This document shows positions 50,253 to 58,772 of a stretch of 64,000 bases of DNA, in pieces. The notes below the pieces were generated by a model. That model saw nothing but the letters and a program-made list of their open reading frames with translations, was not told the origin of the DNA and did not search any database. The number at the start of each line of letters is the position of its first letter. The first letter of the stretch is position 1. The stretch spans positions 186,001-250,000 of the forward strand of contig NZ_CP017042.1 of NCBI RefSeq assembly GCF_001717585.1. The letters are read 5' to 3'. Both the position numbers and the translations under genes were made by a program. The stretch comes from Selenomonas sp. oral taxon 920 (lineage in GTDB: Bacteria > Bacillota > Negativicutes > Selenomonadales > Selenomonadaceae).

Positions 50253-50734
50253 ACACACGCACCCGCAAGCTCACCCTCGCCGGCATCCTTGTCGCCGTCG
50301 CAGTGCTCGGCGGACTGTTCAGCATCCCCGTACTCGGCAGCCGCTGCGCCCCCGTGCAGCACCTTGTCAACATCCTCGCCGCCGTATTCCTCGGCCCTCT
50401 CTGGGGCATCGGCGTCGCCTTCGCCGCAAGCCTGCTGAGGAACATCACGGGGCTCGGCAGCCTCATGGCGTTCCCCGGAAGCATGATCGGCGCACTCTGC
50501 TGCGGGCTCACCTATCATTATATGAAACGCCTTGGGCTTACCTGCACTGCCGAGGCACTCGGTACGGGCATCCTCGGTGCACTCGCTGCCTATCCCGTCG
50601 CTGCCCTCCTCATGGGGCTGAATCCCGCGAGCTACACCGTCTACATCGTCCCCTTCCTCCTCTCCACGGGTGCGGGCAGCATCCTCGCCTACGTCCTCCT
50701 GCGCTTCCTCCTGCCGAAGCTGCGGCGGAGCTGA
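50246..50734 (+). CDS. thiW: Energy-coupling factor S component ThiW (thiazole uptake)
   Basis: The 162-residue protein has six hydrophobic segments and the ThiW-specific core GGLFSIPVLGSRCAPVQHLVNILAAVFLGPLWG. It imports the thiazole precursor using a shared ECF ATPase/transmembrane module, not encoded here. Last gene of the thiamine salvage operon. The set cytX-thiM-thiD-thiW points to salvage of both moieties. Confidence 0.92.
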   Translation: MLDTRTRKLTLAGILVAVAVLGGLFSIPVLGSRCAPVQHLVNILAAVFLGPLWGIGVAFAASLLRNITGLGSLMAFPGSMIGALCCGLTYHYMKRLGLTCTAEALGTGILGALAAYPVAALLMGLNPASYTVYIVPFLLSTGAGSILAYVLLRFLLPKLRRS

Positions 50735-50785
50735 GATGCGCGCGAGATTGCCGCGCAGTACTAATGTATAGGCGTGGGCCCACAT

Positions 50786-50908
50786 GAGTTGGTAAGTGTA
50801 CTTGCACGGCTGCTCACACTGGTTTATGGTGAGGCGGTTCGCAATATCCGCGGTATCTATCGTGATCTAAACCGATGGATAGAGACGTCCATGGAGATTC
50901 ATGCATGA
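50786..50908 (+). pseudogene. Short C-terminal protein remnant
   Basis: After thiW a frame reads ELVSVLARLLTLVYGEAVRN, then IRGIYRDLNRWIETSMEIHA, stopping at TGA 50906-50908. It has coding-like composition but no start codon with a ribosome-binding site. It looks like the tail of a lost gene; no family was recognised. Confidence 0.4.
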
Positions 50909-50919
50909 GCAGCTGAATA

Positions 50920-51010
50920 AAAAATCCCCCAAGACGGGGCTTCACCTAAAAGATTAGACTTAGGAAAGCTGGCTTTTAGGAAACTGCAGACTGTGTCTTG
51001 GGGGATTTTT
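50920..51010. terminator. Bidirectional terminator with a nested stem in a long loop
   Basis: A 16-bp stem AAAAATCCCCCAAGAC (50920-50935) with its complement (50995-51010) encloses 59 bases holding a further CCTAAAAG/CTTTTAGG stem. T runs are on both strands. The convergent neighbours are thiW's strand and the SDR gene at 51030. Confidence 0.7.
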
Positions 51011-51029
51011 GCGTATCGTGTGAGTGGCG

Positions 51030-51809
51030 TTACACCTTTTGATTGCGTGCAGAGTTCCCTGCATAGGGATACTGCGGGGTGGTGAGACGGAAGGTGAGCG
51101 TCTCACGGTCGACGATGCCGAGCGTTTGGTCGCTGTCATAGAGTTTGAGCAGGAAGTTTGCCATCTCGGCACTCGTATGGTAGGTGCCGAAGGCCTTGTT
51201 GTAGTCATAGGCTGGATTGTTGTTCGCAACGGCACCAAACTCGGTCTGTGTGGCGGCGGGTGCGAGGATTTTGGCGCACAGCTTTGCTCCGTTGGCATGG
51301 AGCTCCTGTGCGAGCCCCTCGGTGAAGGCGCTGACGTAGAACTTCGTTGCGCAGTAGGTGACGACATTCGGGACGATGAGATAGCCGCCGACGGACGAGA
51401 TATTGATGAGCTGCGTCCCTTCGACATCGGCGAAGTCGCGCACAAAGAGCATTGAGAGGATGGTCAGTGCCTCGATGTTGAGATGGAGCATCGGACGAAT
51501 TTTGTCGAGATCCTGCGCGGCAACTTGTCCGTAGTCGCCGAATCCTGCGTTGTTGATCCAGGTCCTGAGCGGCAGGGTGTGAACTTCCTCATAAAAGCGG
51601 AGGACATTTTCCGCCGCAGAGAGGTCAACGGTCTTTACGATGATGTCAATGTCGGGATGTGCCGCGCAAAGCTCCATACGGAGTGCCTCGAGACGATCGG
51701 TGCGCCGTGCGGCGAGGATCAGGCTGTGCCCGCGTGCGGCAAACGCTCTTGCCGCCGCCGCGCCGATGCCTGCGCTTGCTCCCGTGATGACGGTGTAGTG
51801 CTTGCTCAT
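51030..51809 (-). CDS. Short-chain dehydrogenase/reductase
   Basis: The 259-residue classical SDR has the TGASAGIG NAD(P)-binding motif at residues 9-16, a LAARRTDRLEAL region favouring NADP, NNAG at ~88, and the catalytic Ser-Tyr-Lys (SSVGGYLIVPNVVTYCATK). It is of the DltE/YqjQ-like subclass; substrate unknown. Start ATG 51809. It is the third gene after the PNPOx pseudogene and the secreted protein at 52275, in an operon-like run. Confidence 0.9.
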   Translation of the reverse strand: MSKHYTVITGASAGIGAAAARAFAARGHSLILAARRTDRLEALRMELCAAHPDIDIIVKTVDLSAAENVLRFYEEVHTLPLRTWINNAGFGDYGQVAAQDLDKIRPMLHLNIEALTILSMLFVRDFADVEGTQLINISSVGGYLIVPNVVTYCATKFYVSAFTEGLAQELHANGAKLCAKILAPAATQTEFGAVANNNPAYDYNKAFGTYHTSAEMANFLLKLYDSDQTLGIVDRETLTFRLTTPQYPYAGNSARNQKV

Positions 51810-51830
51810 AGTGAGGAGGTTCCTTTCGAT

Positions 51831-52250
51831 TCAGAGCGTGATTTGCGCCCGATGTTCCATATCCACGGTGACGACCGCAGTGTCAAAGGCGATCTCGTAG
51901 AGGATGAGCTCGTCGCCGACGGCGTCGATGGTCTCCTGATAGCGCGGGATCTTCGCCGCGAACAGTGCCGCGAGATCGTAGACGGTGTGTGCGGACTTCA
52001 CGGCGTGCCCGCTTGCGCGGACATGCTCCGTGGTATCGTTGTGCGGGACGGTGGTGAAGGCGATGTTCGGATTCGCCGCAAGCTCGACAACCTTCTCGTT
52101 GTCCTTGAACGTGGCAAAGTAGATACGGCGTTCCTAAGGCGCATAGTAGAAGTTCACGATGCGTACGTGCGGCAGCCCGTCCGTCGTCGTCGCGAGCGCA
52201 ATCTCGCGCTGCTCGCGCATGATTCGCTCGAATTCATCCCTTAGGTTCAT
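51831..52250 (-). pseudogene. Pyridoxamine 5'-phosphate oxidase-family gene with one amber codon
   Basis: The reverse strand from ATG 52250 reads MNLRDEFERIMREQREIALA, then TTTDGLPHVRIVNFYYAP, an in-frame TAG (52136-52134, codon 39), and RRIYFATFKDNEKVVELAAN onward to a TGA at 51831. The flanks are a normal 139-residue PNPOx-like flavin protein; GAG to TAG would be the single mutation. No other disabling change was seen. It could also be a sequencing error. Confidence 0.85.
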
Positions 52251-52274
52251 ACTTTTCCCTCTATCCCTACAGTG

Positions 52275-52745
52275 TTATTTCTCTGTCCGTATTCCTCGGA
52301 CATAGGCGTATCGCGGTGCCCCGCTCCCTGCATCGGCAGCGGCGATGCAGAGGTCAATCTCCGCCGTGCCGATCTCTGTGAACGGGATCGCTGCGGTCTG
52401 CTCATACCCGACGATCACGCGCATATCGTCTGTGAGGGGGGTGCGCTCGACTTCGTGAAAGGCAAGGATGCGCCCCGTCTCCGATCCGCTCCGATAGGTG
52501 AGCAGGTTCCATGCGGGATAACCGATAAAGCGTACTTTGATGTAGAGGTTTTCCCCACGGAACACAGTGCCCTCGGGCAGGCGGTTCGGATAGTTCGCCT
52601 CTGCCGGAATCGCTGCTGTCTCCTCTGACCATACCGCAATTGGTTCCATATGCGTGAGCGGCGGCGCGGAGCCTGCGCTTGCCGTGGGCAGCGCGAGACA
52701 GACGAGTGTGAGCACGGCAAGGAGCGTACGAAACAATGACCGCAT
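52275..52745 (-). CDS. Small secreted protein of unknown function
   Basis: The 156-residue protein has a signal peptide (MRSLFRTLLAVLTLVCLALPTASA), then a mature domain of about 132 residues with PEGTVFRGENLYIKVRFIGYPAWNLLTY and DDMRVIVGYEQTAAIP. There are no recognised catalytic motifs. The start ATG 52745 has AAAGGAGG. It is 25 bases from the PNPOx pseudogene. Probably periplasmic. Confidence 0.68.
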   Translation of the reverse strand: MRSLFRTLLAVLTLVCLALPTASAGSAPPLTHMEPIAVWSEETAAIPAEANYPNRLPEGTVFRGENLYIKVRFIGYPAWNLLTYRSGSETGRILAFHEVERTPLTDDMRVIVGYEQTAAIPFTEIGTAEIDLCIAAADAGSGAPRYAYVRGIRTEK

Positions 52746-52835
52746 GACAGCCTCCTTTATCATATCGTATACAGGTGCTGCATCCACAAGGTGGATGGGA
52801 TAAATCCTGAGGGTATTGTACCATAAAATCCGTAT

Positions 52836-52868
52836 AAAAACACGCCGACATTCTGCCGGCGTGTTTTT
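52836..52868. terminator. Bidirectional terminator of the OPT gene
   Basis: A 12-bp stem AAAAACACGCCG/CGGCGTGTTTTT (52836-52847 with 52857-52868) closes the OPT gene on the reverse strand. Confidence 0.8.
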
Positions 52869-52879
52869 ACGTTGTGAAG

Positions 52880-54907
52880 TTACGATGACTTTTTCACGCT
52901 CAGAACGACCTTGCTGAAGAGGCCGAGGATGCCGAGAAAGACAAGGAGGCCGAGCATCTCAGCGGTGTCGGCAAAGCCCTCGGGGGCGATGGCGAGCGGA
53001 CTCTCGCCGCCGCCGTTCGAGACAGAGACGACGATGACCCCCGCAAGCAGAACACCGACGATGGACTCGCCGACGATGAGGCCCGAGGCAAAGAGCGTGC
53101 CGCGCCTGAGACCTGCCGCCTCGGCGTTCGAGCCACCCGTATTCCGCAGATGGCGGTTGAGGAGGTAGCCGAGGATGGCACCGACAACGAGCGGCGTCTG
53201 GATGACGGGCGGGAGGTAGATACCCATGCCGACGGCAAGCGGCGGCAGGCAGAGACTGCGCGTGGTGCGCTTGAGGAAAAGGTCAATGAGGACAAGCACC
53301 ACACCCAGACCGATGCCGATGTAGATATACTCCCATGCGAGCTTACTGGAGAAAATGCCCTGTGCGATCGTGGTCATGAGCACCGCCTGCGGTGCGGAGA
53401 GTGCCTGCGCAGGATCCATGCCTGCGCGCGGCATCGCTCCCGGGAAGCCGTACGCCTCGTAGAGAAGGTTCAGCACGGGCGCGATGACGAGTGCACCGAC
53501 GAGGCAGCCGATGAGGAGTGCAACCTGCTGACGCCACGGCGTTGCGCCGACGAGCCAGCCCGTCTTGAGGTCCTGCATATTGTCGTTCGAGATACACGCA
53601 ATCGCGAGGATGATCGAGGTGGTAAAGATGGCCGTCGCCGTCGCAAATTTCTCGCCGCCCTCCATCTCGAAGATGCCGAACGATGCGCAGAGCGAGTACA
53701 TGACAAGTGAAGCGACAATGATGCCGAGGATGCCGATGCCGGAGATTGGGCTCGAGGATGTGCCGACGAGACCCGCCATATAGGCACAGGCGGCGGCGAC
53801 GAAGAAGCCCATGAGGACGGATACACCGACGCCGACGATGGTGAAGATGATCTTCTGGCTTGGCGGGATGTGCTCAGGGCTGACAAAGATATAGAAGATA
53901 CCGAGCAAGCCGATGACCGTCACGCCGAAGACGAGCGCGATGCTCTTCATCGACATGTCGATGTCCATGCGGTGCAGCCCTTTCTCTTCGTCACTCGCGC
54001 GTGCACCCGCGATGGACTCCTTCACGCCGTCGATGACGGGACGGGCGAGGGTGATGAGCGTCCAGATTGCGGCGACGCCCATAGCGCCCGCACCGATGAG
54101 ACGCACCTTCTGCTGGTAGACCGCGCCCGCAAATTTCTGGAGGGTCATTCCGTCGGGCAGTGCCTCCGTCATGGTGAAGTAGGGGACGAACCCAGCCCAT
54201 GCGATGGCGATCCCCGTCAGCATGGCAAGTCCGCTCGCAATGCCGATAAGGTAGCCCGCACCCACGAGCGCGGTAGAGTAACCGAGCGGCAGCTGTGTCA
54301 TGCCGCGTCCGACGTGGAACCATGCCGAGAGCGAGCCGCCGAGCACCTGAAGTCCGTTCGTGAGGAATGCGATGATGCCCGCGATCGCGCTGCCCGAGAG
54401 GATCTCCTTCAGCCCTGAGTCGGACTTGCCGTCCTCCTTTGCGTGGCTGCCAACCTTTAGAATCTCGGCTGCCGCTACACCCTCAGGGTAGGCGAGGGGG
54501 CTGTGCACGACCATCGCACGGCGCAGGGGAATGGTGAAGAGTACGCCCAGACAGCCCCCACACGCGGAGACCATGAGCGTCTGCCAGAACTCAAAGCCCT
54601 GCCAGTAGCCGATCATGAGCATGCCGGGGATGATGAAGATGATGGCAGACAGCGTACCCGCCGCTGACGCCTGCGTCTGCACCATGTTGTTCTCGAGGAT
54701 GTTCGCATCCTTTGCCATCTTCAGCACCGCCATCGAGATGACCGCCGCGGGGATCGCCGACGAGAACGTCAGACCGACCTTGAGCCCGAGGTATACATTC
54801 GACGCGGTGAAGATGATCGTGAGGATCGCGCCGAGGATCATGCCGCGCACGGTGAGCTCTGGTAGTCTCAGCTCGTGCTGCATGAACTCGTTCTGCGGAT
54901 CTTTCAT
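52880..54907 (-). CDS. OPT-family oligopeptide transporter
   Basis: The 675-residue protein is an OPT-family transporter with about 14-16 helices and the motif ISNDNMQDLKTGWLVGATPWRQQ. Bacterial members move peptides or metal chelates. The start at ATG 54907 (AGGTGATTC) is chosen; the frame reads much further back into the ncRNA interval but lacks a site and is non-coding there. Promoter at 54957. It is monocistronic. Confidence 0.92.
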   Translation of the reverse strand: MKDPQNEFMQHELRLPELTVRGMILGAILTIIFTASNVYLGLKVGLTFSSAIPAAVISMAVLKMAKDANILENNMVQTQASAAGTLSAIIFIIPGMLMIGYWQGFEFWQTLMVSACGGCLGVLFTIPLRRAMVVHSPLAYPEGVAAAEILKVGSHAKEDGKSDSGLKEILSGSAIAGIIAFLTNGLQVLGGSLSAWFHVGRGMTQLPLGYSTALVGAGYLIGIASGLAMLTGIAIAWAGFVPYFTMTEALPDGMTLQKFAGAVYQQKVRLIGAGAMGVAAIWTLITLARPVIDGVKESIAGARASDEEKGLHRMDIDMSMKSIALVFGVTVIGLLGIFYIFVSPEHIPPSQKIIFTIVGVGVSVLMGFFVAAACAYMAGLVGTSSSPISGIGILGIIVASLVMYSLCASFGIFEMEGGEKFATATAIFTTSIILAIACISNDNMQDLKTGWLVGATPWRQQVALLIGCLVGALVIAPVLNLLYEAYGFPGAMPRAGMDPAQALSAPQAVLMTTIAQGIFSSKLAWEYIYIGIGLGVVLVLIDLFLKRTTRSLCLPPLAVGMGIYLPPVIQTPLVVGAILGYLLNRHLRNTGGSNAEAAGLRRGTLFASGLIVGESIVGVLLAGVIVVSVSNGGGESPLAIAPEGFADTAEMLGLLVFLGILGLFSKVVLSVKKSS

Positions 54908-54956
54908 GCAAGAATCACCTGTCCTTCTATACAATAAAGTGAAAAATAACAGAAGT

Positions 54957-54984
54957 ATTATAACATAGAAATACAGAATGTAAA
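54957..54984 (-). promoter_or_regulatory. Promoter of the OPT gene
   Basis: On the reverse strand TTTACA (54979-54984), a 16-base spacer with extended TGT, and TATAAT (54957-54962). Confidence 0.7.
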
Positions 54985-55092
54985 CGTCTATATTTACATG
55001 TATACAGAAAATTGATGAAAAAAGAAAACAAAACGTGCAATCAAACGAAAATCGACTGCCCACAGAGGAGCCTTCGCATCGCACAGACAATA

Positions 55093-55638
55093 CAAAACCG
55101 CCGACAGGCTTTCTCGTCACCTGTCGGCGGTCTGAGGAAAATACGGGAAGTGATAGGTAACTCTCTTGCATCCAAACGATCTTCGCTTCGTTCCTCGCCC
55201 GAGCTAGCATGAGGCGGGGAACTTTCCTCCAAAACGCTGAGAAACTACCTTGACATACATGGGCGCACACGCCACAACTCCGCTTGTGGGAAAAATCTTT
55301 CACCTGCGCGTCCGGTATGTCCCTGCGCCCGTCCTCTGCGGGCTGCCGCATCCTCCTGCCGCACCTCTCGACTCCTCTGTTCCATCACGTGCTGGAACTT
55401 GATACACCTGTGCGGACACCCTGCGGCCACTCAATGACCCATCGGAATCTCCTCCCAGTCCATCGGGGAAAATCCGGCGTGCCTGCTCCGCTCAGCCAGC
55501 GAAGCTGCGCGCCGTTATCCCTCTCCAACAACCGTCGGTCAACACTGTGGAAACTCCGGAGAACTCTGCCCGTACGCTTACGGAACATACGGGGGGCTGC
55601 CTGTCCTGAATCAAGCTGCCGATGAATCCTCCTTAACT
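55093..55638 (-). ncRNA. Candidate structured ncRNA of about 545 nt
   Basis: The interval 54908-55772 has no convincing gene. On the reverse strand a near-consensus promoter (55645-55673) is followed by a 545-base GC-rich stretch with several strong hairpins: 55570-55592, 55379-55398 and 55272-55289. It ends at a 12-bp stem terminator plus T run at 55097. A Shine-Dalgarno-like AAGGAGG near the 5' end is followed by no long frame. No known family (RNase P, tmRNA, 6S, SRP) could be matched by eye. Confidence 0.55.
55097..55131 (-). terminator. Terminator of the candidate ncRNA
   Basis: A 12-bp perfect stem (55097-55108 with 55120-55131) is followed on the reverse strand by TTTTGTATTG. Confidence 0.8.
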
Positions 55639-55644
55639 ATCTTT

Positions 55645-55673
55645 AGTATAGTCAAACTTCAGAAGATTGTCAA
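55645..55673 (-). promoter_or_regulatory. Strong promoter of the candidate ncRNA
   Basis: On the reverse strand TTGACA (55668-55673), a 17-base spacer, and TATACT (55645-55650). It is one of the best matches to the housekeeping consensus in the window. Confidence 0.8.
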
Positions 55674-55703
55674 TACCATGGAGGAAAATTTTGTAAGGGT
55701 GGA

Positions 55704-55732
55704 TTGACAAAATCCGTATATAGCCATAATAT
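55704..55732 (+). promoter_or_regulatory. Promoter of the cyclase-family gene
   Basis: TTGACA (55704-55709), a 17-base spacer, and TAATAT (55727-55732) lie about 40 bases before ATG 55773. It is divergent from the ncRNA promoter. Confidence 0.78.
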
Positions 55733-55772
55733 ATAGCATATATTCTTTATATGAGATAAAGGAGATGGCGAT

Positions 55773-56540
55773 ATGGCATATCAACTGTGGAATGTTCTTG
55801 ATGAACTGAAGTCAGATGCGTATGAGTGGGTGGATCTGACGCATCCGCTGAACAATGACAGTCCGTTCTGGGCGGGGATTCCGGAGGGCTCTGTGGAGCT
55901 CAGCAAGACGTGCTTTGACTGGGGCAATCCGATGCTCGACTGCCTGATCCAGACGTTCAAGTTCCCGGGGCAGTTCGGGACGCACATTGATTTTCCGGGG
56001 CATTTCGTCCGCAACCGTCCGCTCGCCGAGTCCTATGGGGCGCAGCATATGCTCTATCCGCTGTGCGTGATCGACGTGACGGAGCAGGTCGCACGCGATG
56101 TCCACTATGCGGTGACGGTGGAGGACATCAAGACGTACGAGGCGAAATACGGCGTGATTCCGGACGGTGCATTTGTCGCGCTCTATACCGGATGGAGCAG
56201 GCACTGGCCGGATATGGACGCGATCTCCGGTATCGCGGAGGACGGCAGTGAGAATTTCCCGGGCTGGTCGATGGATGCGCTGAAATACATCTACGAAACG
56301 CGAAATGCGGCCGCGAGCGGGCATGAGACGCTGGACACGGATGCCTCTGTGGAAGCGGCGAAGGCGGGGGATCTTGCCTGCGAGCGATACCTCCTCGACA
56401 AGGGCAAGCTGCAGGTTGAGGTGCTGACGAACCTCGATCGTGTGGCTCCTGCGGGAGCGCTGCTCTTCGTCGCGTGGCCGAATATCGAGGGCGCGACGGG
56501 GCTGCCCGCGCGCGTGATTGCGATTACGCCGAAGAAGTAA
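55773..56540 (+). CDS. Cyclase-family protein (kynurenine formamidase-like)
   Basis: The 255-residue protein belongs to the cyclase/KynB metal-hydrolase family. It has the opening DLTHPLNNDSPFWAG, the metal site FGTHIDFPGHF (HxDxPxH), and HETLDTDAS. Members hydrolyse N-formylkynurenine or cyclic amides; the substrate here is not clear. ATG 55773 is behind AAGGAGATGGCG. A terminator follows at 56552. Confidence 0.85.
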   Translation: MAYQLWNVLDELKSDAYEWVDLTHPLNNDSPFWAGIPEGSVELSKTCFDWGNPMLDCLIQTFKFPGQFGTHIDFPGHFVRNRPLAESYGAQHMLYPLCVIDVTEQVARDVHYAVTVEDIKTYEAKYGVIPDGAFVALYTGWSRHWPDMDAISGIAEDGSENFPGWSMDALKYIYETRNAAASGHETLDTDASVEAAKAGDLACERYLLDKGKLQVEVLTNLDRVAPAGALLFVAWPNIEGATGLPARVIAITPKK

Positions 56541-56551
56541 GCGAATATACG

Positions 56552-56593
56552 GGGGCTGTTGCACGAAGTTTTCTAGCTTCGTGCGACAGCCCC
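56552..56593 (+). terminator. Terminator after the cyclase gene
   Basis: A 17-base stem with one mismatch (56552-56568 with 56577-56593) is followed by TTG. Confidence 0.75.
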
Positions 56594-56665
56594 TTGTATA
56601 TGGCAGGAAAATGCGCCCTGTATGTCGAAAATCCTAATCCATCATATATTTTAGGAGAAGAGAGA

Positions 56666-57751
56666 TTGCACAGCGAATACTTGGAGATTGAGAAGAAAAT
56701 CAAGCACGGTGAGCGGCTGACGCGTGAGGACGGGCTGCGGCTCTTTGCGTGTCCTGACATTGCGTGGATTGGTGCGCTTGCTGACCGCGTGCGGCAGGAG
56801 AAGTGCGGTGACATTGTCTACTACAACGTGAACTGCCATGTGAACCTCACGAATATCTGCCTCGCGCACTGCAAGTTCTGTGCGTTCGGGCGCGATGCGG
56901 GCGACAAGGGCGCATACGAGATGAGCGTAGAGGAGGCGGTGGCGCACGTCGCGGATGCGATGCGCGACCCGCATCTCGCGGGGCTGCATGTGGTGAGCGG
57001 GCTGCATCCGGACTGGACGTTCGAGGACTATTTGGGGCGGCTGAAAGCTCTGCATGAGGCGTTTCCCACGCTCTATCTGAAGGGGTTTACGGGCGTGGAG
57101 ATCACGCATTTTGCAAAGAGTTCGGGCCTCACGGTGCACGATGTGCTCGTGCGCCTGCGTGAGGCAGGGCTGCAGTCGATTGCGGGCGGCGGCGCGGAGA
57201 TCCTGACCGACCGCGTGCGCGGCGAACTTTGTCCGAACAAGGCAACGGCGGACGAGTGGCTCGAAACGCATCGTACGGCGCATACACTTGGGATCAAGAC
57301 GAATGCGTCGATGCTCTATGGACATATCGAGACCATCGAGGAGCGCATCGAGCATATGCTGCGGCTGCGTGAGCTGCAGGATGAGACGGGCGGCTTCCAG
57401 ACGTTCATCCCGTTCCCGTTCCTGCCGTCGAATACGGAGCTCGGACAGACGGTGCGGCAGACGTCGATGTGGGACGATCTCAGGACGATTGCGATCTCGC
57501 GCCTGATGCTCGACAACTTCCGCAACATCAAGGCGTACTGGGTAATGTTGACCGTGCCCGTGGCGCAGGTGGCGCTCTGCTTCGGCGCGAACGATATCGA
57601 CGGCACGGTGCACAAGGAGACGATTCTCCACGATGCGGGCGCGAAGAGTCCCCGCGCACTCTCGGAGGATCATATCATCCGTGTGATTCGTGAGATCGGG
57701 CGCACGCCCGCTGCGTGTGACTCGAACTTTAATATCATCGAGACGTATTGA
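56666..57751 (+). CDS. mqnE: Aminofutalosine synthase (radical SAM), menaquinone biosynthesis
   Basis: The 361-residue radical SAM protein has the CxxxCxxC cluster C65, C69, C72 (NICLAHCKFCAFGR), AGGGAEIL, and the IPFPFLPSNTELG region of MqnE/MqnC-type enzymes. It starts with TTG 56666 (AGGAGAAGAGAGA site); an earlier in-frame ORF start is not supported. MqnE makes aminofutalosine from 3-((1-carboxyvinyl)oxy)benzoate in the futalosine route to menaquinone. It is separated from the LUD gene by 46 bases. Confidence 0.9.
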   Translation: MHSEYLEIEKKIKHGERLTREDGLRLFACPDIAWIGALADRVRQEKCGDIVYYNVNCHVNLTNICLAHCKFCAFGRDAGDKGAYEMSVEEAVAHVADAMRDPHLAGLHVVSGLHPDWTFEDYLGRLKALHEAFPTLYLKGFTGVEITHFAKSSGLTVHDVLVRLREAGLQSIAGGGAEILTDRVRGELCPNKATADEWLETHRTAHTLGIKTNASMLYGHIETIEERIEHMLRLRELQDETGGFQTFIPFPFLPSNTELGQTVRQTSMWDDLRTIAISRLMLDNFRNIKAYWVMLTVPVAQVALCFGANDIDGTVHKETILHDAGAKSPRALSEDHIIRVIREIGRTPAACDSNFNIIETY

Positions 57752-57797
57752 GAGGGAGCGGGTTTGCTGCGGGGCATTCACCGTCAGAGGAGGAGCT

Positions 57798-58427
57798 ATG
57801 TCGGCATACGAGGAGCGCATTGTGCGCACGATGGAGGCATTCCGCCGGAATCGCTACGATGTCTCGCGATTCGCGGAGCGCACAGCGGCGGCGGACCACC
57901 TCGCCGCTGAGATTCGCGGCAAGCGCGTCGGCTTCGGCGACTCCGAGACACTGCGGGCGCTCTCCCTCTACGAGCGTCTGAGCGTGCATAACGAGGTGAT
58001 CGACCCGCCGCGTGCGGGGCATGTCGGCGGCATTGAGGCATTTCTCGCTGCGGGGCGCGAGGCACTGATGACGGACGTGTTCCTGCTCTCGGCGAACGCC
58101 ATCACGGAAGAGGGGCAGATTCTCAACATGGACGGTGCGGGCAACCGTGTCGCGGGCTCGCTTTTCGGGCATGAAAAGACCTACTTCGTCGTCGGAATCA
58201 ACAAACTTGTCCCCGACATCTCGGCGGGCATCGAGCGCATTCACCGCATCGCCGCCCCACGCAACGCCCACCGCAAGGGCAAGAAAACGCCCTGCGCGAA
58301 GGACGGTACGCGCTGCTATGACTGCGCGGCACTTGAGCGCATCTGCAACGCCCTCACCATCCACTACAAGAAGATGAGCTATCGCCCGATGGAGCTCGTG
58401 CTGATCGAGGAGGAACTGGGGTTATAA
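57798..58427 (+). CDS. LUD-domain protein (DUF162)
   Basis: The 209-residue protein is a single LUD domain: GFGDSETLRALSLYERLS, VFLLSANAITEEGQILNMDGAGNRVAGSLFG and YFVVGINKLVPDISAGIERI. It has two late Cys pairs (PCAKDGTRCYDCAALERIC). Such proteins (LutC/LutB-related) function in lactate use or as uncharacterised oxidoreductase adaptors. ATG 57798 with GGAGGAGCT is preferred to upstream in-frame codons. It follows mqnE; a functional link to menaquinone or redox is only suggested. Confidence 0.85.
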   Translation: MSAYEERIVRTMEAFRRNRYDVSRFAERTAAADHLAAEIRGKRVGFGDSETLRALSLYERLSVHNEVIDPPRAGHVGGIEAFLAAGREALMTDVFLLSANAITEEGQILNMDGAGNRVAGSLFGHEKTYFVVGINKLVPDISAGIERIHRIAAPRNAHRKGKKTPCAKDGTRCYDCAALERICNALTIHYKKMSYRPMELVLIEEELGL

Positions 58428-58502
58428 TAGTAAAGCAGATGATGAGAAATGATTGATTTATTCTTACAAACATGATATTCTACAGCAAAGGGGGCGATTG
58501 AT

Positions 58503-58772
58503 ATGGCTCAGGCAATGGTAAATTTTCGGATGGATGCAGAACTCAAGCGTGCGATGGAGGAGACTTGCCGCCAAATGGGGCTGACGTTGACCTCCGCATT
58601 TACAATGTTCGCGGCTAAGGTGACGCAGGAACGCCGCATCCCGTTCGAGGTCACAGCAGAACCGGATCCGTTCTACAGCGAGGAGAATATGGCGCGTCTA
58701 CGTGCGGCGATTGCAGATGTTGAGGCAGGGCGCAGTACGCTGAAACCGCATGAGCTCATCGAGGCCGACTGA
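58503..58772 (+). CDS. RelB/DinJ-family antitoxin
   Basis: The 89-residue protein has the ribbon-helix-helix opening MVNFRMDAELKRAMEETCRQMGLTLTSAFTMFAAKV. It pairs with the YoeB-type toxin directly after it. TGATG overlap couples the two genes. It should bind and neutralise the toxin and repress the promoter. Confidence 0.88.
   Translation: MAQAMVNFRMDAELKRAMEETCRQMGLTLTSAFTMFAAKVTQERRIPFEVTAEPDPFYSEENMARLRAAIADVEAGRSTLKPHELIEAD

Noticed and set aside
50774-50908. A complete small gene from GTG 50774
   Set aside because: There is no ribosome-binding site and the frame upstream ends at a stop 12 bases earlier, so a remnant is a better call.
55200-55230. RNase P-like GGAGGAAAGTTCC in the ncRNA candidate
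   Set aside because: The core CR-I word is incomplete and lies near the 3' end rather than the 5' end, and the companion conserved regions are missing.
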